From Planctomycetales bacterium (GTDB taxonomy: Bacteria; Planctomycetota; Planctomycetia; Isosphaerales; Isosphaeraceae), in the NCBI GenBank assembly GCA_027451455.1, contig DAIDJI010000191.1, positions 1 through 8,702 on the forward strand: a stretch of DNA of 8,702 nt, read 5' to 3'. The translations under genes and the position numbers were made by a program. How positions within the stretch are numbered: position 1 is the stretch's first letter; each line of letters opens with the position of its first letter. This document shows positions 1-6,928 of this stretch, in pieces. Under the pieces are notes generated by a model that had not been told where the DNA came from, did not search any database, and saw only the letters and a list, made by a program, of their open reading frames with translations.

Positions 1-2567
1 TCTCGCATTCCGACGATCTGCTGGCGATCTGGATCCGCGATGCAAACGGTCGAGAGGTGGCGGCGAGCGGGCCCCGGGCGTTGATCGAGGAACTGGAGTC
101 GGCATCTCGACCGGCCGCGGAGGGCGAGGAATCCGGATGGATGGCCGTCCCGCCGCGTCGGATCGTCGGCGGCGGATACGCGGCGGTCTTCTGCGTGGAG
201 GTGCGATCGCGCGACAACCGGCGGCTGGGCACGGTCTTCATGGCGCCGGACCTCGCGCCGGTGATGTCGTACCTGGGCGATCCTCGCGACCTGGGAGAAA
301 CGGGCGAGGTGGTGGTCGGCTGGCGTCAGGGCGATCGGATCCTGCTCCCGATCCCGCCGCGCGCGGATCCGACGCTGACCGAGGTTCCGGTCTCCTCGTT
401 CCCTGCACTGGCGGCGGCGATTACCGGGAACTTCGATGCGAGGCGGACGGTCGACTATCGGGGTCGCGACGTCCTGGTCGCGTATCGTCCGCTGGGGATG
501 GGGTTCCCGGAGTGGGGGCTGATCGCCAAGCTCGATACCGAGGAAGCCTATGCACCGGTCTTCCGGCTCCGTCGTCTGCTTCTGGTGATGGGAGGTGGGC
601 TGCTCTTTCTGGGCCTGGGCGCCTCGAACGCGATCGCGCGTCGGTTTGCCCGTCCGATCCGCCGGCTGGCCCGGTCGGCGGTTGCGGTGGCCTCGGGCGA
701 CCTCTCAGCGCGTGCTGAGGTCAACTCGGCCGACGAGCTTGGCGAGATGGGCGCGGCATTCAATCGGATGACCGAGCAGCTTGGGCGGTCGCGTGCCGAG
801 CTGGAGCGCAGGATCGACGAGCGAACCGATGCGCTGGCCCGATCGGAGCGAGCCCTCCGCGAGCAGACCCACATCTTGCAGTCGGTCGTCGATTGCCTGG
901 GCGATGGCGTGGTCGTCGCGGATTCGGAGGGGCGGTTTGTGCTGTTCAACCCGGCGGCTCGTCGGATTCTGGGCAACGACCCGATGGTGGTGGACCCCTC
1001 GGAGTGGTCGCGGAAGTACGAAGTCTATCGGCCCGATCGATCGGCGATTTATCCGTCGGAAGACCTCCCGCTGAGCCGGGCGATGCGGGGTGAGTCGGTC
1101 GATCAGGTCGAGCTCTTCGTCGCCTATCCGAGCCTGGAAGATGGAACCTACATCCTCGTCACCGGCCGGCCGCTCGTCGACGAGCGGGGCGCGATTGCTG
1201 GCGGGGTGGTTGTCTTCCATGACACGACGCGTCGGAAGAAGTCGGAGAGCCGCCTGGCGGTGCAGTACGAGACGACGCGGGTGCTCGCCGAGTCGGAATC
1301 GCTCCAGCAGGCGGGTCCGAAGATTCTTGAGGCGATTGGGGGCCGGCTCGACTGGGACCTCGGCGTGCTCTGGCGGGTGGACCGGCGTGCGGACCGGCTC
1401 CGGTGCGCAGCAGCCTGGAGTCGGCCGGGTGGGGATTTCACCCGGTTCGTGATGATCGCCTGGGGCGTCGAGTTGTTGCGCGGCCAGCACCTTCCGGGTC
1501 GGGTCTGGGCGACCGGCGAGCCGGAATGGGTTCCGGACGTCGCTCAGGTCGCCGAGCCGCTGCGCAACCCGGCGGCCGAGGCGCTCGGGCTGCACGCCGG
1601 CTTCGCGGTCCCGATCCGGCTCCAGGGCGATTGCCTGGGCGTGATCGGCTTTTTCAGCCGGGAGGCCCGACCGATCGACCCGGCCACCCTCGCCATGACC
1701 GCCAGCCTCGGCAGCCAGATCGGCCAGTTTCTGGAGCGTCAGCAGATGCGGGGGCGGGTCGCGCAGTCGGAGAAGCTGGCCTCACTGGGGATGCTTTCCG
1801 CCGGCGTGGCGCACGAGATCAACAATCCGCTGGCCTACATCGCCAACAACCTCGCCGTGCTCGACCGCGACGCCCGATCGCTGATCGACCTGCTTGCGAT
1901 CTACGAAGAAGGCCGCGGCGAGCTGACCAGCGCCCGTCCCGACCTCGCGAATCGCATCGACGAGATGGCCGATGAGATCGGGCTGGACTACGTCCGCGAG
2001 AACCTCGGCCGGCTGCTTCAGAGCACCCGGCAGGGCGTCAAACGGGTGGCCGACATCGTCCACAACCTCCGCGGCTTCGCCCGACTCGACCGCGCCGAGG
2101 ACAACCGGGCGGATGTTCACGAGGCCATCCGATCGGCGCTGGAGATGATCCGGGGCCGACTCGATCGCCGCGGGATCGCGGTCGATGAGCGACTGTGCCC
2201 GGTCCCGATGGTTACCGGATCGCCTGCGCAGCTCAACCAGGTCTTCCTGAACCTGCTGGTGAACGCCTCTCAGGCGATCGAGCAGACCCACCGGATCGAC
2301 GGTCGGATCACGATCACGGCGGCGTCGGCGAACGGCGAGGTGGTGGTCGAGGTCGCCGACAACGGCTGCGGCATCCCCGACGATGTCTTGCCGCACATCT
2401 TCGATCCGTTCTTCACGACGAAGCCGGTCGGCGAGGGGACGGGCCTCGGCCTGAGCATCACGCACGGGATGGTTCACGACCAGGGCGGCCGGCTGGAAGT
2501 GGACAGCACACTCGGCGAGGGGACGCGGTTCCGCGTCGTCCTGGCGGTGGCTCCGTTTCGTTCTTGA
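1..2567 (+). CDS. Multi-sensor histidine kinase (Cache-like, HAMP, PAS, GAF, HisKA, HATPase), 5' partial
   Basis: This is a membrane sensor kinase that should autophosphorylate a histidine and pass the phosphate to a response regulator. The frame is open to the left edge (first full codon at 3), so the GTG at 57 is probably an internal Val and the true start is outside. Counting that Val as residue 1, I see: a Cache-like extracytoplasmic region to about 170 (a segment near 155-165 reads PEWGLIAKLD); a membrane helix at about 174-192; HAMP at about 194-246; a short coiled coil; PAS at about 272-395; GAF at about 399-565; and HisKA from about 572 with the phospho-acceptor His586 in GVAHEINNPL. 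The ATPase boxes are complete: N-box Asn736, DNGCGIP from Asp768, FDPFFTTK, and GTGLGL at 794-799. A long helical insert between the H-box and N-box resembles NtrB/AtoS-like kinases. There is no receiver domain, and no regulator lies next to it in view. The ligand is unknown. Confidence 0.93.
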   Translation, partial: SHSDDLLAIWIRDANGREVAASGPRALIEELESASRPAAEGEESGWMAVPPRRIVGGGYAAVFCVEVRSRDNRRLGTVFMAPDLAPVMSYLGDPRDLGETGEVVVGWRQGDRILLPIPPRADPTLTEVPVSSFPALAAAITGNFDARRTVDYRGRDVLVAYRPLGMGFPEWGLIAKLDTEEAYAPVFRLRRLLLVMGGGLLFLGLGASNAIARRFARPIRRLARSAVAVASGDLSARAEVNSADELGEMGAAFNRMTEQLGRSRAELERRIDERTDALARSERALREQTHILQSVVDCLGDGVVVADSEGRFVLFNPAARRILGNDPMVVDPSEWSRKYEVYRPDRSAIYPSEDLPLSRAMRGESVDQVELFVAYPSLEDGTYILVTGRPLVDERGAIAGGVVVFHDTTRRKKSESRLAVQYETTRVLAESESLQQAGPKILEAIGGRLDWDLGVLWRVDRRADRLRCAAAWSRPGGDFTRFVMIAWGVELLRGQHLPGRVWATGEPEWVPDVAQVAEPLRNPAAEALGLHAGFAVPIRLQGDCLGVIGFFSREARPIDPATLAMTASLGSQIGQFLERQQMRGRVAQSEKLASLGMLSAGVAHEINNPLAYIANNLAVLDRDARSLIDLLAIYEEGRGELTSARPDLANRIDEMADEIGLDYVRENLGRLLQSTRQGVKRVADIVHNLRGFARLDRAEDNRADVHEAIRSALEMIRGRLDRRGIAVDERLCPVPMVTGSPAQLNQVFLNLLVNASQAIEQTHRIDGRITITAASANGEVVVEVADNGCGIPDDVLPHIFDPFFTTKPVGEGTGLGLSITHGMVHDQGGRLEVDSTLGEGTRFRVVLAVAPFRS

Positions 2568-2831
2568 GTACCCGATCCACGCGCCCGGTGGGGATCTCCA
2601 ACCGATCGTCTTGCAAGAACTTCTCCGAGACGTCGCGTCGGCCTCGTCCATCTCAAGAGTCATGCAAGGGCGGGCCGAATCGGTTGCCGTTTTTTCGGAG
2701 GACGGCCGGTCGGGTCGCGGTCCCAGGTAGATCCTTCGGCCTCGGACGGCTATCGTGGACCTTCCAAATAATGAGGGAAGTCGGGCGGCTTGAAGCACTT
2801 GAGAAGTCGCCGACCCGGCCAGTCATCGGAG

Positions 2832-2837
2832 AAGGAG
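2832..2837 (+). promoter_or_regulatory. Ribosome binding site of the DUF1559 protein gene
   Basis: AAGGAG lies 5 bases before the ATG at 2843. It decides the start: the same frame stays open upstream into the kinase gene, and another ATG at 2771 has no purine-rich site before it. Starting at 2843 also places a good signal peptide at the very N-terminus. Confidence 0.8.
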
Positions 2838-2842
2838 CCGTC

Positions 2843-5317
2843 ATGGATCGGATGCGAGAAAAACCCCGAGGGGCTCGTCCCATCGGGATGATCGGGATGC
2901 TGGCGCTGACGATGGCCGTCGTTGCGACGATGCCGGCGCGTGGAGAGGAGCCCGCGGGCTCGCTCGCTCGATACGTGCCGGGCCACGATCGGCTCGGCTT
3001 TTACTTTGAGTTCGACGGGCTCGACGCCCACCGCGCCGCCTGGGAGGGCTCGGCCGCTTACAAGCTCCTCACCCAGACGAAGCTCGGTCCGCTTCTGGAA
3101 AAACTCGCGACCCAGGCCCTTGAGGACGGGCAGGGGTCGGCGTCTGTGAACGAGCGGGTCAAGCCGGCCGAGCGGCTCGGGATCGCCGAGAAGATCATGC
3201 GGCAGGGCTTCGTTTACGGACTCTGGGACGCCCGCGTCGACAAGAAAAATCCCCCGTATGTCATCGCGCTCCGCGGGATCGCGACGCCCGATATCCTCCG
3301 CCTGATCGAGAAGGACTCGAAGCCGAAAGGCGAGGCGCCGTCGATCGCCGGACGGACGCTCCACAGCCTCGATCAAGCGACCGTCTGGTGGGTCGAGAAG
3401 CAGGATTTCCTCATCAGCACCCGGCCCGCCGAGGTCATCGCGACCATCGACGGCCAGACCCCGAACGCCGACAATCACCCGATTCGGACCACCCTCCGCA
3501 AGCCGGCCGACGGCCTTGAGCCGCTCGCGATCGGGTTCGCCGACGTCGCCGCGCTGCCGCCGATGCCGCCGCAGGCCGCCCAGGTCGGACTCGACGGCGT
3601 CAAGCGGATCGAGATGAAATGGGGAATCCAGGACGATGCGGCGCTCGCCGTGATCTCCGTGGTCGCCCCGAGCCCGAGGCGAGGGGTCCTCACCCTGCTC
3701 GATCAGCCGACCTTCAGTGTCGACACGCTCCCGCCGCTACCGGCCGGGCTCCGCGGCTTCGGCGTGCTCTCGATCGACTTCGACACGCTGTATGGCCGGA
3801 TCGTCGAGGTGGCGCGGAAGGCCGGCCCAACCGGCGGACAGGGCTTCACCCGGCTCGAACAGGCACTTCGTCAGCGGTTTCAGATCGATTTGCGCAACGA
3901 CCTGTTGAAACCGATCGGGCCGAAGTTCGCGGTTTACACTCAGTCTCCTCCGCCGTCCCCAGGGGCGATCCTGACCGCCCTCGTCGGCCAGGTCGCCGGT
4001 CTGACCGTCGCCATGCAGGCCCGCGACGAGGCCCTCGCGCCGAAGCTCGATACGATCGTCGACGCGATCAACATCATCATCCGATCGCAGCAGGAGGCCG
4101 CCCAGCGCAGGGCGGGTGCCAATCTCGACGCCGCGACGCCGCCGATCGAGTTTCGCAAGCAGGCCGGGTCGATGCAGCCGATGTACGTCCTCAACCTCCC
4201 GACCGGCACGGTTCCTCCGGCGGTGAAGATGCTGATCCGGCCGACGCTGAAGCTGGGCAAGAATCAGCTTGTCCTGGGCGCCAGCACGGCCGCGGCGAAC
4301 CGGTCGTTCAACATCGCGACACTCCCCGCCGATCAACTCTGGAAGCCGACCGAGAAGTTCGAGCCGATGGCCCGCCGGCTTCCCCGCGAGATGATCTTCC
4401 TGACCATCAACGACTCGCGCGACACGCTCCCCGCGCTGGTCGAGAGCCTGCCGGCCCTGATCCCGCAGTTGAACGCCAGGCTCCAGGGCCAGGCGAACGT
4501 CCAGCCGGCGAAACCGGGCCCGTTTCACGTCGAGGCGGACGATGTCCCGAAATCCGACGAGCTGAAGGCGCTGCTGTTCCCCGCCTCGCTGGCGATCACC
4601 TCCGAAAGCGAGGGATTCCGGATCGTCTCGCGCGAGCCGATTCCGAGTCTCTCGTCGCCGGCCACGACGGGCGTCCTGGTCGCGATGCTGCTCCCGGCGG
4701 TCCAGGCGGCGCGCGAGGCAGCGCGTCGGTCCGTCTGCACCAACAACCTCAAGCAGATCGGCCTGGCGATGCACAACTACCACGACGCCAACGGCCATTT
4801 CCCGGGCACGATCCTCAGCAAGGACGGCAAGCGCCTTCTGAGCTGGCGGGTCGCGATCCTGCCCTACATCGATCAAAAGTCGCTTTATGAAAAGTTCAAG
4901 CGGGATGAACCCTGGGACAGCCCCCACAACAAGGCGCTGCTGGATCAGATGCCGACAACCTTTGCCTGCCCGGGCCGGCCTTCTCGGCCCGGAATGACGT
5001 CGTATCGCGGCTTCCGCGGCGACGGGGCGTTCTTCCAGGACGGGAACGATTCGAAGCTCGACAACATCACCGACGGGACCGCGAACACGATCATGGTCGT
5101 TGAGGGGCGAGAGGACGTTCCCTGGACCAGCCCTGATTCCGACCTGCCGTTTGAGCTAAAGGCGGCCCCTTCGCTCTTCGGCGCAGGCTCACCGCATCCC
5201 GGGGGCTTCAATGCCCTCTTCGCTGATGGCTCGGTCCGCTTCCTGAAGACGACGATCTCGCCGGAGGTTTTCCGGGCGCTCATCACCCGGTCGGCCCGCG
5301 ACGTGGTCGGCTTCTGA
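2843..5317 (+). CDS. Exported DUF3352-like protein with C-terminal DUF1559 (H-X9-DG) domain
   Basis: This 824-residue protein is probably secreted or anchored outside the cytoplasm; its function is unknown. Residues 1-34 look like a Sec signal peptide: basic start, hydrophobic core at 14-30, and a likely cut after Ala-Arg-Gly34. Residues about 40-600 form a body that resembles DUF3352-type proteins. A Pro followed by a hydrophobic strand ending in Asp recurs near 44, 299 and 513, and GPKFAVYT occurs at 359-366. Residues about 607-824 are a DUF1559 domain: LLPAVQAAREAARR from 616, NNLKQIGLAMHNYHDANG after Cys632, a second Cys at 709, and H-X9-DG with His785, Asp795 and Gly796. In typical family members DUF1559 directly follows a type IV pilin-like GFTLIELLVVIAIIAIL segment. 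Here only the end of that helix is left, in the middle of the protein. The two Cys may form a disulfide. I found no other Cys in the protein. The gene stands alone, 275 bases after the kinase and convergent with the efflux genes. Confidence 0.88.
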   Translation: MDRMREKPRGARPIGMIGMLALTMAVVATMPARGEEPAGSLARYVPGHDRLGFYFEFDGLDAHRAAWEGSAAYKLLTQTKLGPLLEKLATQALEDGQGSASVNERVKPAERLGIAEKIMRQGFVYGLWDARVDKKNPPYVIALRGIATPDILRLIEKDSKPKGEAPSIAGRTLHSLDQATVWWVEKQDFLISTRPAEVIATIDGQTPNADNHPIRTTLRKPADGLEPLAIGFADVAALPPMPPQAAQVGLDGVKRIEMKWGIQDDAALAVISVVAPSPRRGVLTLLDQPTFSVDTLPPLPAGLRGFGVLSIDFDTLYGRIVEVARKAGPTGGQGFTRLEQALRQRFQIDLRNDLLKPIGPKFAVYTQSPPPSPGAILTALVGQVAGLTVAMQARDEALAPKLDTIVDAINIIIRSQQEAAQRRAGANLDAATPPIEFRKQAGSMQPMYVLNLPTGTVPPAVKMLIRPTLKLGKNQLVLGASTAAANRSFNIATLPADQLWKPTEKFEPMARRLPREMIFLTINDSRDTLPALVESLPALIPQLNARLQGQANVQPAKPGPFHVEADDVPKSDELKALLFPASLAITSESEGFRIVSREPIPSLSSPATTGVLVAMLLPAVQAAREAARRSVCTNNLKQIGLAMHNYHDANGHFPGTILSKDGKRLLSWRVAILPYIDQKSLYEKFKRDEPWDSPHNKALLDQMPTTFACPGRPSRPGMTSYRGFRGDGAFFQDGNDSKLDNITDGTANTIMVVEGREDVPWTSPDSDLPFELKAAPSLFGAGSPHPGGFNALFADGSVRFLKTTISPEVFRALITRSARDVVGF

Positions 5318-5340
5318 CGCGATCCGAAGCCCGATGATTC

Positions 5341-5372
5341 GCCCCGGCCTTGCTTGCGTCCGCGGCCGGGGC
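5341..5372. terminator. GC-rich hairpin after the DUF1559 gene
   Basis: GCCCCGGCC (5341-5349) pairs perfectly with GGCCGGGGC (5364-5372) around a 14-base loop, 23 bases after the stop codon. No T-run follows on either strand, so it is not a textbook intrinsic terminator. It may stabilise the 3' end of the mRNA or assist termination. Confidence 0.4.
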
Positions 5373-5431
5373 CTGTCCCCATGCGCTCGACCCTTTTGCC
5401 ACCGCGAAGCGCACCAGCATCGGTTCGCCTG

Positions 5432-5483
5432 AGAAACGGGGACCGGCACCTCCGCTACGGTACGGAGCCAGTCCCCGATTTCT
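5432..5483. terminator. Bidirectional terminator / REP-like palindrome between convergent genes
   Basis: AGAAACGGGGAC (5432-5443) pairs with GTCCCCG plus TTTCT (5471-5477 and 5479-5483), with A5478 bulged. Inside, after a C/A mismatch, GG (5445-5446) pairs with CC (5468-5469). A CAC bulge follows, then CTCCG (5450-5454) pairs with CGGAG (5463-5467) around an 8-base loop. The base of the stem is A-rich on the left and T-rich on the right, so RNA from either direction would show a GC stem followed by a T-rich tail. It sits between the stops at 5317 and 5521, where both transcripts need to end. The imperfect arms also resemble dispersed REP-type palindromes. Confidence 0.6.
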
Positions 5484-5520
5484 TCGGTGCGGTCCGAGAA
5501 GGAAACGGCCCTGCGCGGGG

Positions 5521-6882
5521 TCAGGGCCTGGTGCGGATCACGATCCCCTCTCGGCCGATGGTACGAGGGGATCTCTGCGCGACCTCGGCGGCGAGCTGCC
5601 CGCCCTCGACCATCAGCCGGTCCTCGTACATCTGCTCGAGGATTAGGCTGCCGATCGTGGCGACCTCCTCGCCGGGCTTCAGCTCGCGGTGGCCCTCGGT
5701 CGGCTCGGCGACGATCACAAGGTCGTTGCTTTCCTTGAAGACCGTGATCGGCCGTCGTTCGAAGGTCGCCGTCTTTCCGGGGCGTCGAATGAAGACAAAG
5801 TCCATCCGATCGACCGAGACCATCGCCGATCGCGGGATCACGGTCCGGCCGTCCCTCGGCGGGACGTAGACCTCGACCTTCACGAACGCCCCCGCCTTGT
5901 ACCGGTTGTTTGGGTTGGGGATGGTCGTCCGGAACTTGGCGGCTCGAGTGTCGGGGTCGATCGCCTTGTCGATGTAGGCGATCGTGCTGGGAATCTCGTT
6001 ACCGGCGTCGGCAAACGGGAAGATCACCTTGACCTTCTGGCCGAGGGTGACCTTGTCGGCATCCAGCTCGCTCACCCCGCCGCGGACCCAGAGGTGGTCC
6101 AGCGGTGCGATTGTCAGCAGGGGGTTGGGGTCCTGGGCGTTGTAGTAGTTCCCCTGGACGACGTCTCGCTTGACGACCACGCCGTCGGCCCGGGCCCGCA
6201 CGGTCATCCGGGCCTTCTCCTGACCGTCCTCCTCGCGGGCCGCCTCGATCTCCTGCTCAGTCAGGCCGTAGACGAGCAGCTTGTCGCGGGCCAGCTTCTT
6301 CTTGAGCTTGCTCTGCTGTTCGTCGTTCTCGGCCTCGATCAGGTCCTTCTTGGCAATGGCGTCGCTCGCGGCCAGGGGCCTCTTGTAGTCGAGCACCTTC
6401 TTGTCGCGGTTGTACTGGCTGATGGCCAGCTCGTAATCGCTCTTGGCCGCCGCGAGGTCGATGCTGTAGAGCTTCAGCAGGTCCTGCCCCTTCTTCACGA
6501 CGGCGCCCAGGTCGATCAGCACCTCGTCAACCCGGCTGTCGAACTGAAGCCGGACCGTGGTGACGGTCGCCGGGTCGTAGTCGGTCGTCCCGAAAAGAGA
6601 GAGGACCGTCGGGTCGGCCTGGCCGAGGACCGGCTTCATCTGAAGGCCAATCGCCCGAATCTCCGGCTCGGTCAGGGCGACCGTCTTGTCCCACGTGCCC
6701 GACGACTTCTTTTGTTCCATCCACGACTTGTCCGGCGGCGGCTCGGCGTGCGAGGCCGTCGCCTTCTCGATCTCGTGCCAGACCTTGATGACCTGGGCGC
6801 GAGTCTTGGGGCTCAGCGTTGTCACGGCGGCGCCGGCGCCGATCAGGACGACCGCCGCGAACATCTTCCAGTGGGTCTTCAT
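5521..6882 (-). CDS. Heavy-metal RND efflux periplasmic adaptor (CusB/CzcB-like membrane fusion protein)
   Basis: This 453-residue protein would link the inner-membrane RND permease to an outer-membrane channel and span the periplasm. It begins with an uncleaved anchor or signal segment (hydrophobic at 8-24, no lipobox Cys). The order is typical of the family: a first lipoyl-like half at about 108-143 (RVDEVLIDLGAVVKKGQDLL), an alpha-helical hairpin at about 144-219 rich in Lys, Glu and Gln, the second lipoyl half at about 226-260 (VRARADGVVVKRDVVQGNYY), a beta-barrel at about 262-342, and a membrane-proximal domain at about 345-415. The last 35 or so residues are a C-terminal extension that I cannot assign. 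The length is normal for metal-type adaptors. I see no clear Met- or His-rich metal site, so the substrate is not evident. It lies 46 bases after the permease gene on the same strand and was very likely co-transcribed with it. Confidence 0.93.
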   Translation of the reverse strand: MKTHWKMFAAVVLIGAGAAVTTLSPKTRAQVIKVWHEIEKATASHAEPPPDKSWMEQKKSSGTWDKTVALTEPEIRAIGLQMKPVLGQADPTVLSLFGTTDYDPATVTTVRLQFDSRVDEVLIDLGAVVKKGQDLLKLYSIDLAAAKSDYELAISQYNRDKKVLDYKRPLAASDAIAKKDLIEAENDEQQSKLKKKLARDKLLVYGLTEQEIEAAREEDGQEKARMTVRARADGVVVKRDVVQGNYYNAQDPNPLLTIAPLDHLWVRGGVSELDADKVTLGQKVKVIFPFADAGNEIPSTIAYIDKAIDPDTRAAKFRTTIPNPNNRYKAGAFVKVEVYVPPRDGRTVIPRSAMVSVDRMDFVFIRRPGKTATFERRPITVFKESNDLVIVAEPTEGHRELKPGEEVATIGSLILEQMYEDRLMVEGGQLAAEVAQRSPRTIGREGIVIRTRP

Positions 6883-6892
6883 GGCCTGCGGT

Positions 6893-6896
6893 CTCC
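6893..6896 (-). promoter_or_regulatory. Probable ribosome binding site of the adaptor gene
   Basis: On the minus strand GGAG lies 10 bases before the ATG at 6882, inside the 46-base gap after the permease stop. The spacing is a little long but acceptable, and this start gives a normal N-terminal membrane anchor. Confidence 0.5.
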
Positions 6897-6928
6897 GGAA
6901 CCTTTCCCCGCTTGTGGCGGACGCTCAA

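Noticed and set aside
2676..2695. Possible intrinsic terminator after the kinase gene (CGG-TTG-CCG then six T)
   Set aside because: A T6 run is notable in such GC-rich DNA, but the stem is only 3 bp with a 3-base loop and starts more than 100 bases after the stop. This is too weak to call.
2755..2775. AT-rich patch (CCAAATAATGA) as a promoter -10 for the DUF1559 gene
   Set aside because: There is no convincing -35 at the right distance, and planctomycete promoters are poorly defined.
1782..2798. Minus-strand open frame opposite the kinase core
   Set aside because: It lies across the conserved HisKA and HATPase coding region, and its product has no recognisable domain.
2195..2842. Extension of the DUF1559 frame upstream, overlapping the kinase gene
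   Set aside because: The overlapping part is Arg/Gly/Pro-rich out-of-frame sequence of the kinase. The ATG at 2843 has a strong AAGGAG and begins a signal peptide.
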